Assembly (NCBI GenBank): GCA_003116995.1
Contig: BDSL01000178.1
Span: 1-64,000, forward strand
Reading direction: 5' to 3'
Origin: Yamagishiella unicocca
Taxonomy: Eukaryota; Chlorophyta; Chlorophyceae; Chlamydomonadales; Volvocaceae
Length of the DNA stretch: 64,000 nt
A model generated the notes under the pieces. That model did not search any database. It was given only the letters and a program-made list of their open reading frames with translations, and had not been told where the DNA came from. Shown here in pieces: positions 53,178-64,000 of the stretch. Within the stretch, counting starts at the first letter, position 1; each line of letters begins with the position of its first letter. A program made the translations under genes and the position numbers.

Positions 53178-56100
53178 TCAGGCGCGTTGGGGCCGTCGCA
53201 ATCCGGCTACGACACGCCGACAGGGCTGTCGAGCCGGCACTGGCTGGCGGCCAACCATGCCCGACGCGGTCGAAAGCAGCTCCTCGTCGTCGCTGTCGGA
53301 GCATATCTCGATAGGACAGCCCCTATCACCAGCTTGCAGACCTCCGCCGTCCAGCGGCTGCGGCGCTGGCCCAGGCAGCGCCGTTCGAACACTGCCCGAG
53401 GCTATACCGGGTTGCGCTGCCTCTTGCGCCAACACCAACCGGGTCAGGCCTCCACGCACCCGCGCGCTGTGGCGCCTCGCACCAGATGTTGGGAGTGCAA
53501 GGCCTGCAGCTTCGTTGCCTCCCGCCTCCGGTTCCAGCAATTCGGATGCATCGTTGAAGGCCTGAAGCTGGTTGGCGCCTCCGACCGCCCAACTGGGGGA
53601 AAAGCTGGCCTCGCTTCCGTGCTCACTCTCATCCTCACGGTCGCGCAGTGAATCCCACAGCATGGTCCGGTCAAAGAACGGCGACGAAAAGAACGTGTCG
53701 GCTGCAGCCGGGTCCTCGCCGTCGTAATTGGACGGAAGGTCTGGATCCAGGCTGCCTGCTGGGCTTCCATCCATATCCCGGTTGCCGTTTTCCGCGGCGG
53801 TGAAATCAGAGGCCATGTTCGTCGACCCGCCGCGATGGCTGGCTGCGTTGACAGCGCCGTTCGGTTGCGCTGGCGCGGCAGCGACGAACAAGCTCTGGCG
53901 AGCTGGCAGCCGCAGCCGCGGCAAGCTTGCGGGAGACACGTCCACGGATTGCAGGCCGCGCGCCATGATAACGTCCAGCTGCTCCCACGTGGGCGATGAT
54001 GCATCTGCAACGGCCACGACGGCGAAGCACGTACATCGCGCAAAACTGACGACAAACACGTCGGGCATGACGGGGTGGGATCTAACATCCATGGGCGCCA
54101 CACAGTACGTTCCAAGCAATCGGGCAGTCCCTCGCAAGATGCACAATGGCGCTTGAGGGAACGAACAAGGCGGTGCAAATGTTTTGTGGCTCCCATGAAC
54201 GCCGTGCGTGTCAGATGGCAGCGCATGCGGACTTGCTGGACCATTCACTATATAACCGCATTTCGACAACACCAATCGCATAGGTTTGCCCACCTGCCCG
54301 CCTAGCTCCTCCAGTGCAAGGTGATGCATCCGGCGAACCGTTTGCAATCCGCAACTCCGGGGTAGGGCCTGCTGAGGATAGGATGTCCAAACCCTCCAGG
54401 GTAATTTCATCATCGCTGTCGTCATCGCCGACCAGGCGCGTACCAGCGCCGGCCCCCAGACCACTTCCGATCTGTAACGTTAAGGCTCGCGGCGCCATAG
54501 CTGCCACGACGACGGGTGCTGCTATAGCAGTGCCAACAGTCAAGGGTGCGGAGGGCAGCCTGCACAGTGAGGGCAAGGATGAGGATTGGTGGGGTGACAC
54601 ATAGGACGCAAGACATGTCTGCGTTAGTTAAAAGGCTGTTCCGTTCTACCAGGTACGGCAGTGCCACGCCGAAGGAGGGGCCTCAACGAACCCTGCGTTG
54701 GTGCCGCTGTTGGATGGCACAACCCTCTCTGCAATCAGCCCTTAGCGACAAAGGTGAAGTCACTGTGGCTTTGGTTCGACGTCGACGCAACCAACCCAGC
54801 CAAGCCCTTAGCGACAAAGGTGAAGTCACGGTGGCTTTGGTTCGACGTCTTCGCAACCAACCCAGCCATGGACTGCCATGCCACGTACCGGGTTGTGCCC
54901 TGGTCACGTGTGTCACTGCGGCAGCCCTGGGCAACTCGCACGCCAAGCCCCGCCTGATCTTCTGAGGTATCAGCCGTCGCCGTCACCCTGCGGCCTGAAG
55001 CTGCAGCGCCGTTGCTGCCTCCAGAGGAAGTCACACGCAGCCGCGGCGGCTGCTCCTCTGCCGTCAGATCCAGCGCGGACACGTCATCCAGAGCTCCGGA
55101 GCTGCTGCTGCTGTCGGTGCTGCTGCTTCGAGCCATGCTGCCATCGCACAGGTAGCTACTGCTACGGCTAGCCGCAGCCGACAAGCCACTCGATGTGGGG
55201 CCGGCAGCATTCACGCCAGTGGACGCGTCACCGAGTGTAGATGCCGTGCGGCCAGGCATGGCGCCATTCACGTAATCGCGAGAGCCAAGGAGTGCGCGCT
55301 GAGAGGCCGTGAAGGAAGCACCCCTCACCTCCCCCAGGCGCTCTGGCGCCGCATCAGCGTCCTGCTTTCCGTTGGACTGGTGCCTGCTCTGAGAGCCGCC
55401 AGCAATCCCCGTGACAGCTGAGCTAGGCGCCACCGGCGGGCGGGTCAAGATGGGCCGCAACGAACGCATGAAGGGGTTCAGGCTCAGGCTGCTGCCCGCG
55501 TTCAGCGGCGCTTCCGTGCCACCACCACCCCCGCCACCTCCAGCAGCGTTGCTCCTGCTGGCCTCCGGGTGCAGCATCCTGGGTGGCTGCCGCGTCCGGG
55601 CGTTGGCAGTCGCCGAGGCGCTGCTGGAGGGCCCATCCGCTAGGAGCTCCATCAGCAGCGACTGCGGCTGAGGCTGCGCAGCGGTTCCCGAGGGGCCGGA
55701 CCTCATGGCCTGCGCACCGCCATCCCCGGCAGTTGCAGCCACGAGCAGGGGGGCCCCGTCCCACCGCTCAGCACTGCGCGACCGCCGCCGCTCGCGCCGT
55801 GCACGCGGCCCCTCCCGAGCGGCTCGCACCCCCAGCTCCGCAAGGCTGGGCACGTACGCCGCCCCCGGCGCCTGTGTCGTCACAGCTCCCTCGCCGGGCG
55901 GTGTCGCCGCATGGTTGTAGAAAGAGCCTGGGAGCTGGCGCTGCGGCCGAGGGCCGGACACGCTGCGGCCCGAGCGGCTCGCCAAGCCCATGCCGCTGCC
56001 CGCCATGTGCATAGTTGCAGCCGCGTTGGCACGAGAGGAAGATTGCCCGGTGAAGAGCGGCAGCGCGGGCTCGCCGGACGGCTGGAACCTGCACGCGTCG

Positions 56101-57118
56101 TTTGAGGTGAGTGCGTGAATACGCGGTTGCCGAAAACGGTAGTGCAGCTGTGTTTCCAGCAACAAAGCCCCCGCAAGAGCCATTGCCCTTAACATAACAG
56201 GCTATACAATTAGTTAGGAAAATTGCTTTATAAAGTGGACGACGAAAGCAATCCGTGCGTGCGCGTTATCATACCTGGGTGGCCGGAACGGCGCAGCAGC
56301 AGGGTTGCCGTAGGCAGAAATCCCAGGCTGGCGCAACGCGTGGCGCTCGATGGCTGGCTGAGGCGGCGGCTGGGGCGGTGTCATAGGTTTGTCACCGGCC
56401 TCCGTAGGGAAGAGGTGTTGAATAGTGTTCCAGAGCGTCGTGTTGATATTTAGGGCGAAACCTAACACAGGTTGCGTCGAAGTATGAGTTATAAGCGCGC
56501 TCCGGGCAAAAGCAGAGGATATGCGAAGTTCCAGTGGACCGTACTCACCAGGAGGGAGGCTTGCGCGACACTTCGGGCAGGGGCGGTTGAGCTCTAGGTT
56601 GCGGCGAAGACAGCTCCGGCAGTAGTTGTGGCCTGTACTCGAAGCGAACAGTCAGGGTAAAGTGGCGGGTCCTAATAACGTTGCAGGGACCCAAACCGAC
56701 GCTAGGATATTGATTCCAACAAGCAGTTTCATCAAGACTGCTGGGTACCGTGCATCTCATTGGAACCCGCAACAAATTCGCAGGCACCGTCTAGCCGACC
56801 AACTGCCCTCCGTAACTCACCGCATGGCGTCGTGCATGGGCGGACACAGATGTCGAGGCATACCTACATGTGTCCCAAAGCAACAGTGTGAGATGACTGC
56901 CTCGGGAAGCACGCACGAAGCGATGTCAAACCGCAAGTTAGAGGTCAAGGCAAGCCACTTACCGCGCAGGTCAGCTCGTCCCGCAACTGTTTAAAGCATG
57001 TGAGCCTGCATAGCGTTGCAGCTGGTGTAAAGATGTGCCGCCAGCGGCGTTCGCGCTTTCTCATTAACTACCACTCCGCACCTGCTTGGCGTAATGCTGT
57101 CGGCGTCATTGTTTGCAT
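53178..57118 (-). CDS. RING-finger E3 ubiquitin ligase, 900 aa
   Basis: Eight exons: 57118-57082, 57021-56963, 56863-56821, 56632-56549, 56461-56275, 56088-54889, 54559-54294, 54004-53178; every phase agrees, 2,703 bases. The RING lies at residues 31-68: C31-x2-C34-x11-C46-x-H48-x2-C51-x2-C54-x10-C65-x2-C68 (TPCGHNYCRSC and CPKC), the C3HC4 type closest in wording to plant ORTHRUS/VIM and UHRF rings. It is followed by NINTTLWNTIQHLFP, a helix typical after such rings. Residues about 137-830 are disordered and Ser/Pro/Gly-rich with acidic patches (DDDSDDEITLEG). Near the end PIEICSDSDDEE (856-867) fits a SUMO-interacting motif: hydrophobic core next to Ser/Asp/Glu. There is no SRA or PHD domain in this model, so it is not a full VIM/UHRF1. 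It would transfer ubiquitin from an E2; nuclear role inferred. Confidence 0.9.
54737..54868. repeat. 66-bp tandem duplication at the start of RING gene intron 6
   Basis: Two nearly identical 66-base copies (starting AGCCCTTAGCGACAAAGGTG) lie just after the donor at 54888. The frame of exon 6 stays open through both copies as a 22-residue repeat until a stop at 54735, so intron retention would add a repeated tail. Confidence 0.85.
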
Positions 57119-58358
57119 TCTCTTTGTTGTCGGCTTGTCGAGGGCGCGCCCGAGGCCTAAGAGGCGAGAGACGTCAAACAGGCTGCCGCTTCTAGCAACG
57201 TGGCAAGTTGGGCTGGATTACGACATCGCGCAAGCTCACCGAGCCTGGCTGGCAGGTGTTGCAATTTCCTGTGCTCTCTTTATTGGATTAGTACCGCTAC
57301 ACAGCTCCAAGTCGCTCAACGCGTCCGCAAGGTGGTCAACGTGAGCGCCTGTGCATGAAACGCAAGGCAAGTGTCGTTAGGTCTGTATCAATATGAAACT
57401 GATCTCGCTTATTTGCAGCCGCTGCGCCTACATGCAGTTCTGCAGGTCTTACCGCCGCTATGCTGACCCTTCATCTGGTTATGGGGTAAACTTAATTAGG
57501 ACAATATTGTTGGGAGAAAACCTGCTACAAACATGCAATATTGTGGCGAAGATGTCGCGTTCAATTGTGCACCATCCCTCACCGTGCATCCGACATCGCC
57601 GTACAACGTACGGTTGTGCCGACTTGCCCAGCCATGATACCTAGAAGCTCAACTCTGACGTAGCTCGAACATTGCGAACCAACGTGCTGTCGGTGCTGCC
57701 GTTAAGACCAGCGATCGTCTTCCTGGCGCCTGGCGCTCTCTTGCTGTTCCCAGTCGCTGCGCGAGCATTCATTAAAGACATACGCGGTGTGAGGAGGGGT
57801 AGCGCGGCAACGTATCTAATCAGATCAAACCGACGGCGTTACTTCACTGGGTGTGCCTTATTCTGAAGCCTTAAAAATGCAGGCGTTAGCTCAGCCATCT
57901 CGGCTAGGCCTGAAAGCGCCTGTACAGTCGAAGGTGCGCCTGGCTGAGAACCTGGCTTGTCATCGTGGGGTCCGAGTGGCCAGGCTTCGCGGATGATTCG
58001 ATTCCGTCAGCGCGCGCGGCTACGCATATTGCAGTAACGCGATGAATCGATTCCATTGCGTTATAACGCAGGTGCTTTATATGCGCTCTGGCAAGCCGGT
58101 TATGAGCGTTCCTCGTGGTAAGGACTGCGCGCGGTCGCTGCGGTGGAAGGGGCGCACAAGCCGTGGGAGCGTATGTGACCCCGAGTGAACCACATGTTGT
58201 ATGTCGCAATTGGACATGTAGACGCTGAATGCTTGGCAACGCTTCCGCAACTGGGTTGCCTCCCGCCAGGTCGCCAGAGCCTGGCTTGCAATTCGTGTCC
58301 TTATTAGCCGCCTGATAGTAAGCGCGATAATGACGATGATATATACAATGCCACATCC
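57119..58358. other. Divergent intergenic region, no gene seen
   Basis: Spacer between the RING gene (-) and CAS (+). Short frames on both strands have no motif. It may contain an upstream exon of CAS, since the CAS N-terminus chosen here is not a convincing transit peptide. Confidence 0.45.
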
Positions 58359-61300
58359 ATGGCGGCCCACAACGGGCCCAACTGCTTTCGCCCACCAGGG
58401 GCCGTCATTATCCATAGCCCACCGCCGCGCCATCCCTTCGATCCCCTCGGCATCAACCTTCCCAATATACCCAGCCCTTCACCCACTTGTCTTTCTTCGG
58501 CGCCCTCAGCAGGTGCCGTACAGCCGCACGCGACCGCCAACACCTCGCCGATCTACCAGCTGGCGGAAGCGGATCAAGTCGGCGCAGCCCCGTCAGCCGT
58601 CTTGGATGTGGTCCTGGATGCACCGCCTCCCGCCGTGCTGGAAGCTGGTGAGTGTAGGTGATGAGGGGCAGCATCCACGGGGGGGACAGACAGGCTGACT
58701 GCCCAACAACGAAGCAAGCGCTACCGCGCCGATAGTGTTGGCAACACAGCGCTGTTGCGCACCAGCGGCTTTTGGGTGATGTTGTGACAGGGAGCGCCTT
58801 CGAAGGGGGGGCCCGGGGGCGGGAGGACCCGATTACACGGCATGGGAGATGGAGGGAAGGAAATACCCAAGGGGGCAGGTCTGTCGGCGCCAGTGGCGGG
58901 TTGCGAGAGGAGCGAGGAGTATCCCCCTGAACTAGGGGCAGCGGGAAGTCCGCGCTGCACTGCGGAAGGAGGGGGACACATGAGGGGGACACATGGGCCG
59001 GGATCGAGGGACTCTTGGGCGTGTCGTATACGGCCCAGGAAGGGCGGGGGGCGTGTGTGCGCGGACACTCAGGTGGGTGTGAGCGGGTTAGTGTGCGTCA
59101 TTGAGCGGGCTTCATGAGCGACAGCAGCGGGTAATGAGATCGCCAGTGGCGGGCAGTGCGCGAGACGAGTTTGGCCGAGGCCTGCGATTTGGGTTCCCGA
59201 TGTGGCCCCGCGATGGTGGGTGCAATCGATCCACCTGGATGCCTGGCTGCGCGAGAGGGACGTCGCCGCCGTCCTCAGGCCAAGCAACCGCGACCTTGTG
59301 CACCATTTTTGCACAGCACAGCACTGCACAGCACGATGTGCACGGCACAGCACGGCAGCATGGCCGCCCGCGAGCGCCGCACACGGAGTCATCAACTTCA
59401 CTTGTGTCGGGCGTACTTGAGGGCCGGCAGGCGCTTGGAAAGGGGGCCAGCGGCACCGGTTCCTTCCCCCTCAGCCCGTCAGAGCAAGGAACGGCACCAG
59501 CTGCCGTACCATCTTAGGGGCAGTTGCTGGTCTGGGCGTGCTGCCGTGGGGCTGTCGCTGGGCGGATCGATTGCGCGCAGGCTGGGGGGCAGGGTAGGGT
59601 AGGGTAGGGTAGGATAGGGGGCCCTTTGCAGACGATGCGTTAGGTTGCTAACGAGCATCAGTGGCTCCCGGGGCTCTTGAGCTCACCTGGGTCGCACATA
59701 CTCCTCCCGTCCGTCATCCGTCATCCCGCAACCTGCAAACAACGGTCCCGTCAACCGTGGCTGTCCCCCGCCTCCCGTAATCGTTGCCAACGTTGCCACC
59801 CATGCCCGGTCTCCCCTCACAGCTGCCGCAGCTAAAGAGGCCCTTGCCGCCGCCGCCGCCGATGCCTCGGAAGCCGCCGCGCCCGTCGTTGCGGCGGCGG
59901 AGGCGATGGCGGAGACGGTGACGGACGCGGCGACCGCCGCCGTCAGCGCCGCCGCTGACGCCGTCACGGACGCCGCCGACGCCGCGGCGGAGGCAGTTGA
60001 CGGCGCCGCTGAGGCCGTCAGCTCCACCGCCGCCGCCGCCATGGAGGCGTTCAGCGCCGCCACGGAAGCCGTAGGCGCCGCCGCCACAGAGGCCGTCAGC
60101 TCGGCTTCGGAGGCCGTGAGCTCCGCAGCGTCGGAGGCGACGGAGGCCGTGAGCTCCGCCGTCACCTCCGTGACGGCGGCGGCGCCGTCGGGGCCCAGCC
60201 TCGCTGCGCAGCGATACGCGGAGATGACCAGCAAGGCGCCCAAGGTAGCGCCCAGCGGCGGCGGCGGCGGCGCCAGCTTCCAGGCGCCGTCGTTCTCCAT
60301 GCCGGACTTCAGCGGCGTGCAGCTGCCCAAGTTCTCCGCCCCCGATCTCTCCAAGCTGTCCGCCCCTCAGATGCCCAAGCTGCCCACGGCGGCCGGCGAG
60401 GGCGGCGTCTCGATGCCCAAATTCGACTTCAACAGCCTGGAGCTGCCGTCAGCGCCCACGTTCGAGGTCCCCAGGGTTTCCCTGCCGGACGTCGGCGTCG
60501 GCGCCGCCGCCGCTGACGCGTCCGCCGCCGCGTCGGCGGCGGCCGCCAGCGTCAGCGCCGCCGCCAGCGGCGCGGTGTCGGGCGTCACCGCCGCCGTCGG
60601 CGGCGCGCTGAGCAGCGCCGCCACCGCCGTCAACGGCGCGACGGGTGGGCTGCTGCACGAGGTGGATAAGGAGCTGGGCGGTGTGCGCAGCGCAGCGCAG
60701 GGCGTCAGCGCCGCCGTGGACGCCGCCGTCGGCGGCGCCGTCAGCTCCGTCGAGGCTGCCGTGGGTGGCACGGTGGGACAGGTGTACGGCTCACTGCCGC
60801 CCCAGGCGCAGGTGCGGGATGGTAGCGGGGGGCTGGGGTAGGGGGGCCGGGGGATGACGTTGTGTGTTTCGGAGCGCAAGCCCAGGGGGACAGTCACGGG
60901 GTGAGGGCGCGCGAGCTCCTGGCGTGCACGATGTGTGAACGATGTGTTTCGGGCAGGGACCCCTACATTGACCCGTATCACGTTTGTTGGTACCTTGTGT
61001 GTCGCCAGCTGCGTTAGTGGGTCATGAGAGACGCACGGCGGCCCTCCCGGGTGGACGCGGCAGGGGGGTTTAAGGAGAATCCGCGGGGGGGTGGCTCGCC
61101 GACCGGTGGGATGCTGGTGCTCTGTCCTCGAGCGTGATGGGGACGATGGCAGCTGGGAGGGTGGGTATGAGAGGAGACCCGTGGGTCGGCACTGAAACGT
61201 AAAACCGTGGGTGGGGTGGGGTGATCAAGGGACGCAATGGGTTTTGTCGCAATCCTCGTTGTTGAGCACGTGCCGAGTTGGTTCGACAGATCGCTCGCAG

Positions 61301-63732
61301 GTCCACGGACGCCCCCAGCCCCCAGCCAGCTCCCCTGGTCCTGGGCCCCCTTACTGCCGCCCCGTCTGTTGCCGCCTTCCCAACCTCCAGCCCCCCCCCC
61401 ACCCCCTCCGTCTCCTCAACCAAGCTTTCCAGCATGCATGCACCTCGGAACGTCAGTTCTAAACGGTTTTCCTTGCGTACACGGGTTTTCCTGCCCCTGC
61501 CACCTCCTTTCCACCCCTGCCACTTCTTTTCCACCCCTGCCACCTCCCTTCCACCCCTGCCACCTCCCTTCCACCCCTGCCACCTCCCTTCCACCCCTGC
61601 CACCTCCCTTCCACCCCTGCCACCTCCCTTCCACCCCTGCCACCTCCCTTCCACCCCTGCCCCCCCCCTAGGTGATCGCGAAGGACCTGGGCGATGTGGC
61701 GACCGCCTTCTCCTCGCATCCCGCATCCAGCCTGGCGCTGCTGGGCCTTGTGGGGCTGCCGCTGGGGGTCAAGTCCTACTTGGACAGGTGTGGCGGTGGA
61801 GGGTCGGGGGTGCGATCTACGGAGTGCGGGGCCCCCCGGCGGTGTGGTGGGGGTTGGGGGTTGGAAGCGGACGAACGCAGTCCAGCAGCCTCCCGCACAT
61901 CCGTGCTACATACAGGGATGAGGTTGAGGGTTTGTGTAATTACGACGGGGGCAGAAGGTAACGCCGCCGAACGCGGCCGCGGAGGGGTCCCGCGGGTCAC
62001 AGGGCTGGTCTTGGCGGACCTTGTCCCCGGCGCCCCCTGGTCGTCACTCAGCGCATGGGAGCTCCCCGCTGCGGCTCTCGGTGCCCCTGCAATCCCCCTC
62101 TTACTTGGCGCACCCTGGAGGGAACTAAGGCCGCAAACGAATTACGTAATGATCGCTGTCATCATGGCGCCAGCAGTCGGGGACGGAACCCCCGCTCGAG
62201 CCCACCTGCCTCCCGAGCTCCTCAGCCCCGCCCCTCTCTGCGCGTCTGACCCCTCCCCCCTGCTGCTGCTGCTGCTCTGCGGCCGGCGTACGACGCAACA
62301 GGTACGGCGGCTACAGCGGCGACCTGAACCCCGCTGCCGTCAAGGAGATGCTCTCCAGGGAGGACGCGCTCGTGGTGGACGTGCGGTCGGAGTCGGAGCG
62401 CGAGGTGCGTGCGGGGGGGGGGGGGTTACAATAATAGAGCCGATAACGCGACTGGGGAATTGTAGCGTGTGCATAGCCATCGGACACCGGGACGCGCGCG
62501 CATGCGACACACACGGACGCGACGACGGGGGTTGCAGTGAAGAAGACGAAAAAGTGGACTATATTATGGAGTGCAAAGCCGAGAACTGGGATGGCGAACG
62601 GGGAAGCCGCGGGGCAGTGGGGGGGTGTATGGTATTGTTGTGAGCGACATGCCAGTTGGGACCGCATGGCGGTCTGGTCGAGTGCTGAGCGCTTCGAAGG
62701 GTGGGGAATTGCAGCAGCAACACGGCAACACGGCAACGAAACGGACGCAGTGGACGCAGGACAGGGGGCAGGTGCTGCCTGGTGGCCGGGCGCATGGCTT
62801 GAGGGGGCATCCCCGCCAACCCTGCCGACCACCGCGACTCTCTTCACGCACACACCCGCCCACCGCCCAGGAGTCCGGAGTGCTGGAGCTGCGGAAGAAC
62901 GCCCGCTTCAGCGCCGCCGCGCTGCCGGCGGACGTAGTGGCCTTCTCGCCCAAGTGGGCCCGCGAGGTGGGGGGATGCGAGGTGGGGGGATGCGAGGTGG
63001 GGGGTATGAGGTGGGACCCGTGGGTACGCATTGCACAGAAAAATCGACAGGGAGACGTTTTGTGTACTGCGGGGTGCGGGAGGGGGTGTGGGGCGGGAGG
63101 CTGCACAGGCGGGGGGGAGGAGCACCAGCCGGGAGGGAGCCCCTCGCCGTCCGGCACTTAGGGGCCATGCCGTACCGGCAAACACACTGCGATGTGAGGC
63201 GGCGGCACATGTGCATGCGTCCAGCGGCAGGGCGGCGGGGTCGGTCGGGGCCGGGAGTGCGCGCCGGCTTGGTTTGTGGGTGTAGGGAACAGCGGCGTCG
63301 GCTGAGGCCGGGTGCCGAGCAAGGGGGAACCGTTCCTCATTTTCCATTCTGGCCTGAGACCTGCAAACCGCAGCCCGCACATCCGTGCAGGCCTCTCCTC
63401 CCCTTCCCACCAACACCAGCCACCAACACCAGCCACCAACACCAGCCACCAGCACCAGCCAACAACCATCAACCACCAACACCAACGCCGCTTCCTCGCA
63501 GAACCGCGGCCTCGCCGCCTGCTCGCCTGCATGCGCTCCCCCCTCACCCCCTGACTTCCTACGTCGAGTAACCGGGTCTTGTTGCACCCCTCCCCCCCCC
63601 GGTCTTTTCCGTAACCCCCCTCTGCAGTCCAAGACCGGTGACCGGCTCCAGCGCCTGACTACCGCGTTGCTCATCTCCAAGCTGGACCGCATCCGCACCC
63701 CCCTGACCAAGGTCGTCATCATGAACGACAAC
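58359..63732 (+). CDS. CAS: CAS: chloroplast calcium-sensing protein, rhodanese-like (3' end beyond window)
   Basis: Exons 58359-58647, 59823-60811, 61672-61787, 62302-62404, 62871-62966, 63628-63732; all phases agree, 566 residues so far, and the frame stays open at a GTAGGA donor (63733). Residues about 97-285 are an Ala/Ser/Val/Glu helix with an 11-residue-like rhythm (EAVSSAASEATEAVSSAV). Next come a Lys-Pro-Phe segment (MPKLPT, MPKFDFNSLELP) and a second Ala/Gly helix to residue 425. A membrane-spanning stretch follows (SSLALLGLVGLPLGV, about 445-460), then the rhodanese-like domain starting RYGGYSGDLNPAAVKEML with strand ALVVDVRSESERE and helix RLTTALLISKLDRIR, strand KVVIMND. This order (long soluble part, one span, C-terminal rhodanese) is that of CAS, a thylakoid protein linking calcium to photoacclimation and the CO2-concentrating mechanism. 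The ATG at 58359 is uncertain. Introns carry families A and B. Confidence 0.85.
58821..58850 (-). repeat. Family A-like copy, antisense, diverged (CAS intron 1)
   Basis: On the minus strand: CCCATGCCGTGTAATCGGGT, close to the 5' half of family A. Confidence 0.45.
59591..59620 (+). repeat. AGGGT tract in CAS intron 1
   Basis: Four GGGTA steps in a row followed by one variant unit. The sense strand could form a G-quadruplex. It is not the algal telomere repeat TTTTAGGG. Confidence 0.7.
61427..61492 (-). repeat. Dispersed repeat family B, copy 7 (antisense, CAS intron 2)
   Basis: Minus strand: CGCAAGGAAAACCGTTTAGA, then ACTGACGTTCCGAGGTGCAT, then GCATGCTGGAAAG. A 20-bp tandem repeat begins 8 bases away. 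Confidence 0.75.
61501..61660 (+). repeat. 20-bp pyrimidine-rich tandem repeat abutting the CAS intron 2 acceptor
   Basis: Eight copies of CACCTCCCTTCCACCCCTGC, the first two with small changes, ending 11 bases before the TAG acceptor at 61671. It acts as an oversized pyrimidine tract. Confidence 0.95.
63408..63460 (+). repeat. 12-bp tandem repeat in CAS intron 5
   Basis: Four copies of CACCAACACCAG-like units (CCACCAACACCAG), giving false Thr/Asn/His-rich frames. Confidence 0.8.
63560..63627 (+). repeat. Dispersed repeat family A, copy at a 3' splice site (CAS intron 5)
   Basis: ACGTCGAGTAACCGGGTCTT, a C-rich interruption that repeats GGTCTT, then TTCCGTAACCCCCCTCTGCA and the acceptor G. 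Sense orientation, ending at the splice site. Confidence 0.8.
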
Positions 63733-64000
63733 GTAGGACCAGGGAGGGGCGGGGGGGCAAGGCGGGCAGGGTGCGGGTGCGGGGCATGAAAGAAACGGGG
63801 CAGCGGCCGGGCCCGAGGGGGTGATGCGCACTGGCCCTGTGTGCAGGGGCAGGGGGTAGACATGGAACGCGGAGTGTAGCGGGGGTGAGGATGTGGTGAG
63901 TGAGGGGTGTGGGGAAGGGGTGAGGCAGGCGGCGGGGGAGGCCGCGGGGGGGGGTTGGGAGCTCGGGGGTAAAATACCTGACACGCCTGCTGGCCGCCCG
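63733..64000 (+). other. Start of the next CAS intron, cut by the window edge
   Basis: G-rich intronic sequence after the donor at 63733. The remaining rhodanese exons, including the position equivalent to the catalytic Cys, lie outside the window. Confidence 0.6.

Noticed and set aside
59591..59620. Interstitial telomere repeat
   Set aside because: The unit is AGGGT (GGGTA), not the Chlamydomonas-type TTTTAGGG, and only four to five units are present.

Overview
The window is nuclear DNA of a green alga, most likely a volvocine or Chlamydomonas-type chlorophyte. The grounds are GC-rich sequence, many short exons joined by GTGAGT/GTAAGT-like donors and GCAG acceptors, TGTAA polyadenylation signals after several stop codons, Ala/Ser/Gln-rich proteins, and homologues typical of the green lineage. 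I rebuilt the gene models by hand by requiring a GT donor, an AG acceptor and matching intron phase at every junction. Exon lists are in transcript order. One junction (about 48.23-48.58 kb) and a few gene ends remain open.

Layout. 0.2-1.2 kb (-): small unknown protein. 2.8-12.1 kb (+): ESV1/LESV-type tryptophan-rich starch-associated protein; its fourth intron holds about 2.2 kb of a 14-bp minisatellite. 13.1-22.9 kb (-): long coiled-coil protein with N- and C-terminal signatures of HMMR/RHAMM. 23.1-25.2 kb (-): Nudix hydrolase with an N-terminal Cys/His zinc-binding-like segment. 25.4-26.4 kb (-): small receiver-like protein, 5' end uncertain. 27.1-31.9 kb (-): granulin-tailed papain-family protease of the RD21 type. 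32.3-33.7 kb (+): unknown single-span membrane protein. 35.0-36.9 kb (-): theta-like glutathione S-transferase. 37.4-37.8 kb (+): intronless UEV/MMS2-type ubiquitin-conjugating enzyme variant. 38.8-50.9 kb (-): serine-rich giant of about 2,335 residues. 51.2-52.1 kb (-): signal-peptide protein, with a doubtful second small gene at 52.5-52.9 kb. 53.2-57.1 kb (-): RING-finger E3 ligase with a SUMO-interaction-like motif. 58.4 kb to beyond the right edge (+): CAS, the chloroplast calcium-sensor protein with a rhodanese-like domain, cut off by the window end.

The genes do not form one pathway. Two act in the chloroplast (starch granule protein, CAS). Two act in ubiquitin signalling (UEV and RING ligase). 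One is a microtubule/spindle-type coiled coil. The rest are housekeeping, secreted or unknown.

The most unusual content lies in the introns. Two short dispersed repeat families recur in introns of unrelated genes. Family A has four clear sense copies, all within about 60 bases of a 3' splice site. Family B carries a GATGCATGC core. Together with the two-state minisatellite these look like intron-colonising sequence and are the best candidates for something not previously described.
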